From Desulfobulbaceae bacterium (lineage in GTDB: Bacteria > Desulfobacterota > Desulfobulbia > Desulfobulbales > Desulfocapsaceae), in contig QZLB01000210.1 of the NCBI GenBank assembly GCA_004796425.1, positions 1-64,000 of the forward strand: a stretch of 64,000 nucleotides of DNA, written 5' to 3'. Shown here piece after piece: positions 8,633 through 17,552 of this stretch (the first letter of the stretch is position 1; every line of letters begins with the position of its first letter). Under the pieces are notes generated by a model. The model did no database searches, was not told the DNA's origin, and worked only from the letters and a program-made list of their open reading frames with translations. The position numbers and the translations under genes are program-made.

Positions 8633-9232
8633 ATGGCAAAAGCAAGCCAAACCGTCAACAAGCAGACCCTCTACATAACGATATTCATTGTCTTTATCGC
8701 CGGATTTTTGTCAGGAGTCGGTTTTGCCGTCTTCAAACTTGACGATTCATCCTCAACTGCGAGTCAGAATCAACCAGGTCAAACCAATGTGGGTGATCAG
8801 GAGCGGCAGGCGATTATTAATCTGGAAGCACGGGTTACCTCTAATCCCGAGGACTTTAATGCCTGGACCAAGCTTGGCCATCTTTACTTTGACAGTGATC
8901 AGTACAACAAGGCAATCGGTGCCTATACCAAGTCACTTGAGTTACACCCCGGAGACGCCAACCTCTGGACCGACCTTGGTGTGATGTACCGAAGATCGGG
9001 TGATTCGACCAAAGCAATTGAATCTTTTGACAAGGCAATTGCGATGAACCCTGTCCATGAACCTTCCCGTCTCAACAAAGGAATCGTGCTCTTCTATGAC
9101 TTTGGCAAGGTGGAAGAGGCGATCGCCATCTGGGAGGCAGTCCTTAAACTCAATCCTGAATCCAGGACTGCCAACGGTATGAAACTGCAGGACTTTTTAG
9201 AGCAAATCAAAGAAGAACAAAACAATTCGTAA
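8633..9232 (+). CDS. Membrane-anchored TPR protein
   Basis: A 199-residue protein with one N-terminal membrane helix (about residues 12-33, LYITIFIVFIAGFLSGVGF), a short Ser/Gln-rich linker, then tandem tetratricopeptide repeats from about residue 65 to 190 (for example AWTKLGHLYFDSDQYNKAI and LWTDLGVMYRRSGDSTKAI). The orientation suggests TPRs in the periplasm, where they would bind a partner protein. GAGGA precedes the ATG. Only 35 bases separate it from metY, so it is likely first in the met-cys transcript, though no link to sulfur metabolism is evident. Similar proteins are often annotated as cytochrome-biogenesis (CcmH/NrfG-like) TPR proteins, but that function is not shown here. Confidence 0.85.
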   Translation: MAKASQTVNKQTLYITIFIVFIAGFLSGVGFAVFKLDDSSSTASQNQPGQTNVGDQERQAIINLEARVTSNPEDFNAWTKLGHLYFDSDQYNKAIGAYTKSLELHPGDANLWTDLGVMYRRSGDSTKAIESFDKAIAMNPVHEPSRLNKGIVLFYDFGKVEEAIAIWEAVLKLNPESRTANGMKLQDFLEQIKEEQNNS

Positions 9233-9267
9233 CTTCAAAATCCTCTGAAGTACGTGGAGAGAGAACG

Positions 9268-10545
9268 ATGAAATTTGACACAATCGCATTGCACGGCGGT
9301 CATACCGTCGATCAGGATAGCCATTCACGGGCGGTACCACTTTACCGAACGAGTGCCTATCTATTCAGAGACACTGAACATGCGGCAAATTTATTTGCCC
9401 TCAAGGAGCTCGGTAATATTTACACCCGCATTGGCAACCCCACCCAGGACGTGCTTGAGCAGCGATTGGCGCAGCTCGAAGGGGGCACGGCGGCACTCGC
9501 GCTGGCCTCAGGTACCTCAGCCATCTTCTACACGATGATCAATATCTGTGCGCACGGTGATGAAGTGGTTGCCGCGAATAATCTCTATGGTGGTACCTAT
9601 ACCCAATTTGATACTATCCTGCCGCAGCTCGGTATCAAAGTGAACATGGTCGATCCGACTGAGCCAGTAAATTTTGCTTCAGCCATCACTGAGAAAACCC
9701 GGGCGCTCTATTGTGAAACCGTCGGCAACCCGGCGCTCAACGTCATTGATCTGGAGGCAATTGCTGAGATTGCCCGGAGCCATCATCTGCCCCTCATCGT
9801 TGATTCTACCTTTACCCCACCGTGTCTCCTGCGTCCGCTGGAACATGGTGCAAATATTGTAATTCACTCGCTGACGAAATGGATCGGTGGTCACGGCACA
9901 GGAATCGGCGGTATTGTGATCGATGGGGCAAATTTTGACTGGACGGATAAAAAGTTCAGTCTCTATAACGAGCCGGATCCATCCTATCACGATCTTCGTT
10001 ACGCCCATGATCTCGGCGACCTCAACCCACTCGCTTTTGCGCTGAGAATGCGGCTGGTGCCACTGAGAAACCTTGGCGCCTGTATCTCACCTGACAACGC
10101 CTGGCAATTCCTCCAGGGCATTGAAACACTTGGTTTGAGAATGGAGAGACATAGCCAGAATGGTGCCCAGGTTGCAGAACATCTGCAAACCCATCAACTG
10201 GTTGATTGGGTCTATTATCCGGGACTGAGTGGTTCGCCCGGTCACGACCAGGCGGTTCGGTACCTCAAAAACGGCTTTGGCGGCATGGTGACCTTTGGCA
10301 TTAAGGGCGGGTTGGCAGCCGGTCAGAAGTTCATCGATTCGCTGGAGATCATTTCACATCTGGCCAATGTTGGTGATGCAAAATCACTGGCAATCCACCC
10401 GGCGTCAACGACTCACTCGCAATTGTCTGAGTCGCAGCGCGCGGAGGCGGGGATTGCCGACTCCATGATTCGCCTGTCCATCGGTATTGAACATATTGAC
10501 GATATTCTCGCTGATATCAACCAGGCACTCGCCAAATCGGCCTGA
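9268..10545 (+). CDS. metY: O-acetylhomoserine sulfhydrylase
   Basis: Makes homocysteine directly from O-acetylhomoserine and sulfide (direct sulfhydrylation), a cytoplasmic step of methionine synthesis suited to a sulfide-rich anaerobe. The 425 residues match the longer MetY branch of the Cys/Met PLP family. Lys204 in SLTKWIGGHG is the PLP lysine, NNLYGGT (about 104-110) is the conserved tyrosine segment, and HPASTTHSQL near the C-terminus is typical of O-acetylhomoserine/O-acetylserine sulfhydrylases. GGAGAG precedes the ATG. It is followed after 17 bases by metX, which supplies its substrate. Confidence 0.95.
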   Translation: MKFDTIALHGGHTVDQDSHSRAVPLYRTSAYLFRDTEHAANLFALKELGNIYTRIGNPTQDVLEQRLAQLEGGTAALALASGTSAIFYTMINICAHGDEVVAANNLYGGTYTQFDTILPQLGIKVNMVDPTEPVNFASAITEKTRALYCETVGNPALNVIDLEAIAEIARSHHLPLIVDSTFTPPCLLRPLEHGANIVIHSLTKWIGGHGTGIGGIVIDGANFDWTDKKFSLYNEPDPSYHDLRYAHDLGDLNPLAFALRMRLVPLRNLGACISPDNAWQFLQGIETLGLRMERHSQNGAQVAEHLQTHQLVDWVYYPGLSGSPGHDQAVRYLKNGFGGMVTFGIKGGLAAGQKFIDSLEIISHLANVGDAKSLAIHPASTTHSQLSESQRAEAGIADSMIRLSIGIEHIDDILADINQALAKSA

Positions 10546-10562
10546 AAACTGAGCCAACCAAC

Positions 10563-11735
10563 ATGAATCCTGACGTTGCGAGCCCTACCAGACTGATCAG
10601 CGAAAAACAATTTTACACCTACGGGCACCCACCCGATAAGGTGATTCTGGAAAGTGGTGCCCAGCTGGGCCCGGTCACCATCGCCTATGAGACCTGGGGC
10701 ACGCTCTCTGAGGAACGAGACAACGTGATACTTGTGGCTCATGCATTTTCCGGTGATTCACATGCGGCTGGTTTCTATCCGGATGACCCTGAAGATGCCA
10801 AACCGGGTTGGTGGGATTCTCTTATTGGCCCGGGCAAGGGGCTTGATACCGAACACTATTTTGTAATTTGTGCAAACATCCTTGGTGGTTGTATGGGAAC
10901 GACAGGCCCGGCCTCAATTAATCCTGAAACGAATCAGCCCTATGGTCTTGATTTCCCAATGATGACCATAGGAGATATCGTTGACACTCAAAAAGCACTG
11001 CTCGACCACCTTCAGATTGACACGCTTCATGCAGTAATTGGTGGATCGGTCGGTGGTATGCAGGTACTCGAATGGTGCGTTAGATATCCACACATGGTGA
11101 AAGCAGCCATTCCGGTCGCTACTACCATGCGGCACTCAGCACTTGCCATCGCTTTTAATGAGGTTGCCCGCCAGGCAATCATGGCTGATCCCCAGTGGAA
11201 AAAAGGAGCTTATTACGACTCCACTCCACCGGATCTCGGCCTGGCGGTTGCCCGAATGGTCGGTCATGTAACCTACCTTTCAGACGAGGCAATGCGCAGA
11301 AAATTTGGCAGAAAACTGCAGAATAAAGATGAGTTTTCTTTTGGCTTTGATGTCGATTTCCAGGTAGAAAGCTACCTTCGCTACCAGGGCAACAAATTCG
11401 TCAAACGTTTTGATGCGAACTCCCTGCTCTACATCACCAAGGCTTCCGATTATTTCGACATGATCGACCGGTCCGCAGAAAAAAAGTCGCTGAGGGACCT
11501 CGATCATGCCTACACCCGCTTTCTGGTGATCAGCTATACCTCAGACTGGCTTTACCCTACGTATCAGGCAAAAGAAATTGTTCAGACTTTGAAGCGAACA
11601 GGCCAGAATGTGAGTTTCTGTGAGATCGAAGCTGATTGCGGGCATGACGCATTTTTAATTCCCGACCAGCGACTGAGCGACATTGTCGGCGGATTTCTTA
11701 AGCGCGCTGAAAGGAGCGACGGCCATGAGATTTGA
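10563..11735 (+). CDS. metX: Homoserine O-acetyltransferase
   Basis: Alpha/beta-hydrolase-fold enzyme that acetylates homoserine from acetyl-CoA, the committed step before MetY. Length 390 residues. The nucleophile is Ser162 in IGGSVGGMQVLEW; the other triad members fit Asp328 (YTSDWLYP) and His361 (DCGHDAF). NILGGCMGTTGP is a further family hallmark. Whether acetyl or succinyl is used cannot be proven by eye, but pairing with metY and this sequence type favour acetyl. Its last 11 bases overlap the start of metW. Confidence 0.95.
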   Translation: MNPDVASPTRLISEKQFYTYGHPPDKVILESGAQLGPVTIAYETWGTLSEERDNVILVAHAFSGDSHAAGFYPDDPEDAKPGWWDSLIGPGKGLDTEHYFVICANILGGCMGTTGPASINPETNQPYGLDFPMMTIGDIVDTQKALLDHLQIDTLHAVIGGSVGGMQVLEWCVRYPHMVKAAIPVATTMRHSALAIAFNEVARQAIMADPQWKKGAYYDSTPPDLGLAVARMVGHVTYLSDEAMRRKFGRKLQNKDEFSFGFDVDFQVESYLRYQGNKFVKRFDANSLLYITKASDYFDMIDRSAEKKSLRDLDHAYTRFLVISYTSDWLYPTYQAKEIVQTLKRTGQNVSFCEIEADCGHDAFLIPDQRLSDIVGGFLKRAERSDGHEI

Positions 11736-12324
11736 TCTGCAGGTGATCTCTTCACGAATTGACCCGGGTTCAACTCTGCTCGATCTGGGGTGCGGAAACG
11801 GCGATCTCTTGGACTGGTTGGCCCGCCACAAGCAGGTCAAGGGCTCCGGTATCGAGCAGGATAAAGATAAAGCGGCCCACTGCATCAGCAGAGGGTTGAG
11901 TGTACTGCAGGGGGATATGCTCGAAGAGATGGAAGACTATCCGGACAAAAGCTTCGATTACGTGATCCTCTCCCAGACACTGCAACAGGTATACGAACCT
12001 GCCCGGCTGCTCTATTCACTATCGCGTATCGGTAGAAGGTTCATCGTCAGTTTTCCAAATTTCAGTCACTGGGTAATTCGAACTGAACTACTACTCAAAG
12101 GTCAGGCCCCGAAGAGCCAGGAGTTACCATACAACTGGTATGACAGTCCCAATATCAGGGTCATTACTTTGAAGGACTTCAGAAAATTTGCGGCCGATGT
12201 GGGCTACCAGATCGTTGAAGAAATCGCCATAAAAACCGGCCCACGCAATAAAACCGGTAAAGTAATCAAATTTTTTAGAAATTTTAGAGCCTCCTACGGC
12301 ATTTTTATTATCGAAAAATCTTAG
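11725..12324 (+). CDS. metW: Methionine biosynthesis protein MetW
   Basis: SAM-methyltransferase-fold protein of 199 residues found next to metX in many proteobacteria; its exact role in methionine synthesis is not settled. Motif I is LLDLGCGNGDLLDWL (about residues 18-32), followed by IEQDKDK and the segment SQTLQQVYEPARLL typical of MetW. ATG at 11725 is chosen since AAGGAG lies 8 bases upstream and the protein then starts MRFDLQVI, as MetW proteins usually do; an upstream in-frame start at 11683 would overlap metX further. The metX-metW overlap implies translational coupling. Confidence 0.92.
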   Translation: MRFDLQVISSRIDPGSTLLDLGCGNGDLLDWLARHKQVKGSGIEQDKDKAAHCISRGLSVLQGDMLEEMEDYPDKSFDYVILSQTLQQVYEPARLLYSLSRIGRRFIVSFPNFSHWVIRTELLLKGQAPKSQELPYNWYDSPNIRVITLKDFRKFAADVGYQIVEEIAIKTGPRNKTGKVIKFFRNFRASYGIFIIEKS

Positions 12325-12341
12325 CCCTGGAAGAGTCAGTG

Positions 12342-13325
12342 ATGCAAACGAAAATAGAAGAGTTAAAGAACGGGGATGAGTGTAATCACCACGAGATCAG
12401 TGCCACAAGCAAACACCACTTGATACCATCGGTAGTTAAGCAGCTCTTGAATTCGTGGAGCACGAAAGAATGCTACGAGCATATCAGCCCGGTGGCAATT
12501 CCATCACATCGTGCCATTGTCGACATTTTAAAACAGGCGCGACGAATTTTGTTCCCCGGATACTTTACCAGTGCAAAACTCCATGCTTCAAACCTGGAGT
12601 ACTATATAGGTAAAGAAACTACCGAGCTTTACGACAAGCTGACCGAGCAGATAACCATGGCCATCAGGCACGACTGCAGGCGAGATAATCAACCCTGTAC
12701 GAACTGTGAACAGCGAGCCAGTGAGATGGCGTATTATTTCATTGGTAAACTGCCAGCCATCGCCTCGGTGCTGGCACAGGATATTCGTTCGACGCTGCAG
12801 GGAGACCCAGCAAGTAAAAGCCATGATGAAATCATCTTCAGCTATCCGGGCCTGCATGCGATCACCATTTACCGGATGGCTCATGAGCTCTTTAAGCTCC
12901 AGGTGCCGATTATCCCCCGGATCATGACAGAATGGGCCCATGGAGAAACCGGTATCGACATTAACCCGGGTGCCCAGATCGGCCCGGGTATATTTATCGA
13001 CCATGGAACCGGGGTGGTCATTGGAGAGACCACGATTATTGGTAAAAATGTCAGGATCTATCAAGGAGTTACCCTGGGTGCACTCAGCCTGCCCCGGGAT
13101 GCCGGCAAATCGCTTCGGAATACCAAGCGGCATCCGACCATCGAAGATAATGTGATCATTTATTCAAACACCACCATCTTAGGTGGTGATACGGTGATCG
13201 GTGCAAATTCAGTGATTGGTGGTAATATCTGGCTCACCGAGAGTGTCAGCACCGGCACCAAAGTTCTGCTTAAAAAACCTGAACTTATCTATCAAAAATC
13301 AATCACCAACATAACAGGAGCGTAG
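12342..13325 (+). CDS. cysE: Serine O-acetyltransferase (EpsC-like, long N-terminus)
   Basis: Acetylates serine from acetyl-CoA to give O-acetylserine for cysteine synthesis. The 327-residue chain has an all-helical N-terminal region of about 190 residues and a C-terminal left-handed beta-helix of hexapeptide repeats ([23 protein letters not shown]). The His of [12 protein letters not shown] and the Asp pair are the usual active-site residues. ATG at 12342 is preferred to the adjacent GTG at 12339 because GGAAGAG is then 6 bases away. A Cys pair (CTNCEQ) near residue 125 is not a classic CysE feature. The gene sits 17 bases after metW and directly before cysK. Confidence 0.93.
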   Translation: MQTKIEELKNGDECNHHEISATSKHHLIPSVVKQLLNSWSTKECYEHISPVAIPSHRAIVDILKQARRILFPGYFTSAKLHASNLEYYIGKETTELYDKLTEQITMAIRHDCRRDNQPCTNCEQRASEMAYYFIGKLPAIASVLAQDIRSTLQGDPASKSHDEIIFSYPGLHAITIYRMAHELFKLQVPIIPRIMTEWAHGETGIDINPGAQIGPGIFIDHGTGVVIGETTIIGKNVRIYQGVTLGALSLPRDAGKSLRNTKRHPTIEDNVIIYSNTTILGGDTVIGANSVIGGNIWLTESVSTGTKVLLKKPELIYQKSITNITGA

Positions 13326-13326
13326 C

Positions 13327-14244
13327 ATGGCACTTTCTCTGAACGAAACATTTGGTTGTACGCCACTTTTATCCCTGCAGCGATTGGGTAGTGACAGTGG
13401 AGCCACCATTCTGGTTAAACAGGAATCCCGCAACCCCATGGGCAGCGTTAAATGTCGAATTGCCGTTGCCATGATCGACGCTGCCATCGGCGAAGGAAAA
13501 ATTACAGAAAAAACCACGATTGTCGAACCCACAAGTGGAAATACCGGACTTGGGCTGGCTTTTGTCTGCGCCGCAAAGGGATTGAATTTAACGTTGACCA
13601 TGCCGGAAAGTATGAGTCTTGAACGGAGGATGCTGTTAAAGCATCTTGGTGCACAACTGGTACTCACCCCCGCGGCTAAAGGTATGAAAGGAGCGATCAG
13701 TGCAGCAGAGGAAATTCTTGCTGAAAACCCTGACTCATTTATGCCGAACCAGTTTGGCAACCCGGCCAATCCTGAAATACATCGCAAAACAACAGCCGAG
13801 GAAATCTGGCATGACTGCCCCACAGTCGATATTTTTGTCTCCGGCGTCGGCACGGGTGGGACCATCACCGGTGTTTCTGAGGTATTGAAGCTGAAAAACC
13901 CGAACCTGAAAAGTGTGGCGGTTGAACCTGCAGCCTCTCCGGTCCTTTCCGGTGGTGATCCCGGACCTCACAAGATTCAGGGTATCGGAGCGGGCTTCGT
14001 ACCGCCAATTCTCAATACCGAAATCATTGATGAGATCATCCAGGTAACCAACGAGGATGCCATTGGCACAGCCAGAGCGCTTGCCCGCAGTGAAGGAATT
14101 CTTTGCGGTATCTCCTCGGGCGCTGCCGCCTGGGCGGCCCTGCAGCTTGCCAGCAGAGCTGAAAACAACGGCAAAACCATCGTGGTTATTTTACCCGATA
14201 CCGGGGAACGCTACCTGAGTACAGACCTGCTGGAAAAGGATTAG
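13327..14244 (+). CDS. cysK: Cysteine synthase (O-acetylserine sulfhydrylase A)
   Basis: PLP enzyme joining O-acetylserine and sulfide into cysteine; 305 residues, as expected. Lys42 in [11 protein letters not shown] binds [15 protein letters not shown] is the substrate loop, and [11 protein letters not shown] is the phosphate-binding loop. AGGAG precedes the ATG, which begins 2 bases after the cysE stop, fitting the known CysE-CysK cysteine-synthase complex in which the CysE C-terminus enters the CysK active site. The CysE tail here ends in NITGA rather than the more usual terminal isoleucine, so complex formation is not assured. Last gene of the met-cys unit. Confidence 0.95.
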   Translation: MALSLNETFGCTPLLSLQRLGSDSGATILVKQESRNPMGSVKCRIAVAMIDAAIGEGKITEKTTIVEPTSGNTGLGLAFVCAAKGLNLTLTMPESMSLERRMLLKHLGAQLVLTPAAKGMKGAISAAEEILAENPDSFMPNQFGNPANPEIHRKTTAEEIWHDCPTVDIFVSGVGTGGTITGVSEVLKLKNPNLKSVAVEPAASPVLSGGDPGPHKIQGIGAGFVPPILNTEIIDEIIQVTNEDAIGTARALARSEGILCGISSGAAAWAALQLASRAENNGKTIVVILPDTGERYLSTDLLEKD

Positions 14245-14284
14245 GTTGGAGAGGAGTTATGCTCAGTCAACATGTGGGTGGGCC

Positions 14285-14593
14285 TCAACTCCCCAACCAC
14301 AGGTGTTTATCAAGATCAATCTGGCCCGGCTTCAGGAAACCAACCCCTTCTCCGGCCAGGAGTTGCTCCTGAAGTTCGTGGCTCATGTTGCTTCGCTCTG
14401 AAATTCGACCATGCCGATTCACTACCCGGTGCCAGGGAAGATCATATTTCGCTGAACTCGAGTGGAGTATTCTGGCGACCTGACGGGCACCACTCGCGTT
14501 ACCTGCAGCGGCGGCGATGGTTCCGTAGGTCGAAACCATTCCTGAAGGAATTCCCTGAATCAACTCAATTACACGACGGGTATAATCCTGCAT
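14285..14593 (-). CDS. Alkyltransferase-like protein (ATL, MGMT homologue without Cys)
   Basis: A 102-residue DNA-binding protein resembling the C-terminal half of O6-alkylguanine-DNA alkyltransferase. The active-site motif reads PWHRVVN, with Trp in place of the catalytic Cys of PCHRV, which defines the ATL group (E. coli YbaZ): it binds alkylated guanine and flags it for nucleotide excision repair without removing the alkyl group. IPSGMVSTYGTIAAAAG and ARQVARIL form the winged-helix and arginine-finger region. ATG at 14593 gives the usual length, but no clear ribosome site is visible; a GTG at 14623 would add ten residues. The stop lies 40 bases from the convergent cysK end. Confidence 0.88.
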   Translation of the reverse strand: MQDYTRRVIELIQGIPSGMVSTYGTIAAAAGNASGARQVARILHSSSAKYDLPWHRVVNRHGRISERSNMSHELQEQLLAGEGVGFLKPGQIDLDKHLWLGS

Positions 14594-14658
14594 TTTTTTC
14601 GGTCGTACGTAAGATGCGTGCACTCAAGAGGTGAATGTTCCGGCTCACCGGGTTCTAC

Positions 14659-15717
14659 TTAATAGAGTTTTCTGAATGCTGAGGCTTTGATTGCCCCGTA
14701 TACGGTCATCCCTGAAACCAAACCCAGTTCGTCAAGAGACTGGGGTACAATTTCAGCAATCAATCGATGGCTGTTTATCAAGAGTTCCACCTGTACCATC
14801 CATTCGGTCTGCCGTATTTCTCCAACCGTAAACGAGAGTATATTTCGCGGACTTCCCGCCTCGGGAAACGCTTTGAAAACAAGGATATCCCGAGAGCTTA
14901 AACCAAACAGACCCGATGATGGCTGCCCACGATTGACGAGAATCAACTCCGACGCTCCCCACTGGTAGGTTACCAGCATACCAGAGACTGACGGTTCTGT
15001 CAGATGAATCATATTCAGATAACCACGTTGCTGGGTTTCTTTACTCCCACGAGCCAGTTCATCCGGTTCGATTTGAGCGATAATCGATCCATTATCACCC
15101 ATCATGAAGACGTCCTCTGCCATCATCCTCATCTCGTCGACATTATGACTTATATAAAGCAATGGTATTGAGTACTCACTGGTGACCCTTTGCAGGTATG
15201 GAATGATCTGATATCTCAACTGATCATCGAGACCACTCAACGGTTCATCCATTAACACCAGGGACGGGTTCGAGAGTAAGGTTCTGCCCAGAGCCACCCG
15301 CTGCCGCTCTCCACCGGAAAGACTTGTCACATTGCGTTTGAGTAATTCATCGAGTTGCAAGTTGTGACAGATCTGTTGAGGGTTCAGATCGTTTCTCCCA
15401 GATTTGGTACGGCGATAACCATAGTGCAGATTTTTTTCAACATTCATATGAGGGAACAGGTGCGCATGCTGAAACACCAGACCGATACGTCGATCCTCCG
15501 GGGCAAAGTTGACCGATTGGTCACTGTCAAACAGTACCCTGTCATGAAGCGTGATTCTTCCCGTATCCGGCTTGAGTAGCCCCGCGATCATATGCATCAA
15601 CGTGGACTTACCGCTCCCGGATGGACCGAAAAGCCCGGAACGAATGGTATTCGTGGCAAATCTCACCTGACTGACAAAGCCAGGGAACCTCTTTGTGACA
15701 TCGACCTTCAGAAGCAC
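14659..15717 (-). CDS. modC: Molybdate ABC transporter ATP-binding protein
   Basis: ATPase that powers molybdate (or tungstate) import with ModB and ModA. In 352 residues: Walker A GPSGSGKST (31-39), signature LSGGERQRVALGR (from 133), Walker B LVLMDEPLSGLD, and a C-terminal region (about 285-350) of the MOP/TOBE type that binds oxyanion and regulates transport. It starts 2 bases after the modB stop and ends the leftward modA-modB-modC operon. Confidence 0.95.
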   Translation of the reverse strand: MLLKVDVTKRFPGFVSQVRFATNTIRSGLFGPSGSGKSTLMHMIAGLLKPDTGRITLHDRVLFDSDQSVNFAPEDRRIGLVFQHAHLFPHMNVEKNLHYGYRRTKSGRNDLNPQQICHNLQLDELLKRNVTSLSGGERQRVALGRTLLSNPSLVLMDEPLSGLDDQLRYQIIPYLQRVTSEYSIPLLYISHNVDEMRMMAEDVFMMGDNGSIIAQIEPDELARGSKETQQRGYLNMIHLTEPSVSGMLVTYQWGASELILVNRGQPSSGLFGLSSRDILVFKAFPEAGSPRNILSFTVGEIRQTEWMVQVELLINSHRLIAEIVPQSLDELGLVSGMTVYGAIKASAFRKLY

Positions 15718-15719
15718 GC

Positions 15720-16400
15720 TTATCCTCTTGCCAGGTAGCGGCTGACAAGCTCACCGGTCATCAGCACCAGATATGACAGAATGATTGACACGACACATAA
15801 ACCAAGTGCCATTGAATCACCGCCGGGCATACTGGTGTACTGGAAGATAGCTAGCGGAATCGTCTGGGTAATCCCAGGAATATTGCCAGCCAGAATGATC
15901 GTTGCACCAAACTCTCCGAGACTGCGGGCGAACATCAGGGTCATACCGGCCAGGATCGCCCGTGCCGAGAGCGGTATCATGATAGACCAGACGGTGTCAA
16001 ACCATCCGGCACCGAGCGTTCTGGCCACCGAAAGATAATTCAAATCGATAGCTTCAAGGCCGGTACGAATAGACCGGACCAGCAACGGAAATCCAACCAC
16101 CGTCGAGGCTATGACTGCCCCTTTCAGAGAAAACATGAGTGTGATCCCGATCTTGTCGAGGAAGGAACCGATAAAACCGCTTTTTCCCAGTAGCAACATC
16201 AGGAGATAGCCAATAACCACCGGCGGCAATACCAGGGGTAAATTGACGATCCCTTCGATAAATACTTTTCCACGAATCTTTTTGATGGCAAGAAGATACG
16301 CAACTCCGAAACCAAAGGGGAGCGCCAGCAATGTCGCACTGGTCGCGACTTTCAGAGATAATACAATCGCTGAGAAATCCTGGGGTGACAGCGTAATCAT
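15720..16400 (-). CDS. modB: Molybdate ABC transporter permease
   Basis: Inner-membrane channel subunit, 226 residues with about five to six hydrophobic helices. The cytoplasmic coupling motif is present as ARTLGAGWFDTVWSIMIPLSARAILAGMTL-type EAA loop (the core being ARTLGAGWFDTVW), followed by FARSLGEFGATIILAGN, which is characteristic of ModB. Located between modA and modC in the same direction with 26 and 2 bases of spacing. Confidence 0.95.
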   Translation of the reverse strand: MITLSPQDFSAIVLSLKVATSATLLALPFGFGVAYLLAIKKIRGKVFIEGIVNLPLVLPPVVIGYLLMLLLGKSGFIGSFLDKIGITLMFSLKGAVIASTVVGFPLLVRSIRTGLEAIDLNYLSVARTLGAGWFDTVWSIMIPLSARAILAGMTLMFARSLGEFGATIILAGNIPGITQTIPLAIFQYTSMPGGDSMALGLCVVSIILSYLVLMTGELVSRYLARG

Positions 16401-16426
16401 GGCCGGGTTAAGATCTTATCCATCAT

Positions 16427-17191
16427 TCACTGAACAGGCAGAAAACCTGCATGAGCTAACAGATCGCTGACCTCTTCCGAACTTAAGTAGTGATAAAAAT
16501 CGAGCACATTCTGGTTCGTAGCTCGACCTGAAATTATTGCCGCCGGATAAGAGATATGTTGATGGAACCCCTCAGGTACCGTAAACAATAATTTTGCATT
16601 CCGGGCAATCGCCAGATCGGTGCGATAGACAAAGGCACCATCAACCTCCCCTCGATCCGCATAGAGCAGCGCCTGCCGCACATCTTTGGCATAAATCAGC
16701 GCATTAGAGCGCTTAAGTGATTGGTAAAGACCAGCCTTGACCAGTGCCTGTTTGGCATACTGTCCGGCAGGGACGCTTTCCGGTACCCCAATCGCCAGCC
16801 GATCCAAATCGGAAAGCGCTTCGAACCCTGGTATCGGGTGCCCCGGTTTCCCAACAAACACCAGTTCGTTACGGGCGATGATCTTACGTCGGCCGGGGTC
16901 AACAAGACCTTGCGAAACCAAATGATCCATCCAGTACTGATTGGCAGAGATGTATATATCAACAGGAGCCCCGTGCACAATCTGTCGGGCAAGTGACCCT
17001 GAAGAACCGGTATTTATCACGATCCTGGTCGTCGGCGTATGCTTTTCAAAACGGTCGGCCACTTCGGTAAAGAGATCTGACATACTGGCGGTAACCGAGA
17101 GATACAGGGTTGCAGCCGATGCCTGCTGAGTCAAACAGATCAGGAGCAGCACAATACTGATACTCAGTGTCATTCCACGGTTTTTTCGCAT
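16427..17191 (-). CDS. modA: Molybdate-binding periplasmic protein
   Basis: Periplasmic oxyanion receptor of 254 residues. A signal peptide is visible when translation starts at the ATG at 17191: MRKNRGMTLSISIVLLLIC followed by LTQQASAA with cleavage after ASA. The longer in-frame reading to 17263 adds 24 residues with no secretory character, so it was not used. SVTASMSDLF near the mature N-terminus and INTGSSGSLARQI (oxyanion-binding serines) are typical ModA motifs, as is GAPVDIYISAN. Whether molybdate or tungstate is preferred is not evident. A short ORF with a strong ribosome site precedes it by 13 bases. Confidence 0.93.
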   Translation of the reverse strand: MRKNRGMTLSISIVLLLICLTQQASAATLYLSVTASMSDLFTEVADRFEKHTPTTRIVINTGSSGSLARQIVHGAPVDIYISANQYWMDHLVSQGLVDPGRRKIIARNELVFVGKPGHPIPGFEALSDLDRLAIGVPESVPAGQYAKQALVKAGLYQSLKRSNALIYAKDVRQALLYADRGEVDGAFVYRTDLAIARNAKLLFTVPEGFHQHISYPAAIISGRATNQNVLDFYHYLSSEEVSDLLAHAGFLPVQ

Positions 17192-17204
17192 CTTTGACCT
17201 AACC

Positions 17205-17273
17205 TCACGGTTGTTTTTTGTCCACAGACAGATATCTGAGTGCTGTCCGGAAATCATCCGCAACCGTTAACAC
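17205..17273 (-). CDS. Possible 22-codon leader ORF upstream of modA
   Basis: GTG at 17273 is preceded by AAGGAG with 5-base spacing, a better ribosome site than that of modA itself. It encodes MLTVADDFRTALRYLSVDKK plus two residues and stops 13 bases before the modA ATG, so ribosomes ending here could reinitiate at modA. It may be a regulatory leader peptide, a small protein, or the relic of an older gene start. No similarity is recognised. Confidence 0.4.
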   Translation of the reverse strand: MLTVADDFRTALRYLSVDKKQP

Positions 17274-17552
17274 GTGATCTCCTTACCACTTGAATAAACA
17301 AATCCTGTGCCAGACTCAGGACAGCCTGCAGATAATATGTGAACTGACAGTTACCCTATTAATATCAAAATGTTATCCCGAAATGGAAGTGATCGAATAC
17401 AATCAGGGGCGGGTTACAAGAAAAGCCGACCGGTCTGATCACTCTACAATTTTGTCGGGAAACGACATTAATGTAACAAACTTGAAAATGTCCGGGTTCA
17501 TGGTGGCTGAAATCACCAATTGGTCATGAGGGGCTCGCAACCACGGCAAGGA
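17274..17552. other. Region upstream of modABC, operator-like palindrome
   Basis: Non-coding stretch between the mod leader and the CYTH gene. A perfect 10-bp palindrome ACATTAATGT lies at 17465-17474 and GTTACC/GTTATC direct repeats lie at 17350-17384. I looked for a ModE-type box and a Moco riboswitch and could not support either. Confidence 0.3.

Noticed and set aside
5599-14244. Functional link between tRNA-Cys and the cysteine biosynthesis genes
   Set aside because: They are separated by glgP and independent promoters and terminators; proximity looks coincidental.
14272-14634. Rightward frame of 120 codons overlapping the alkyltransferase-like gene
   Set aside because: It lies opposite to a clearly recognisable ATL gene and has no ribosome site or family resemblance.
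17274-17552. Molybdate-responsive ModE box or Moco riboswitch upstream of modA
   Set aside because: No TATA-containing paired half-sites or Moco-type stem pattern could be traced.
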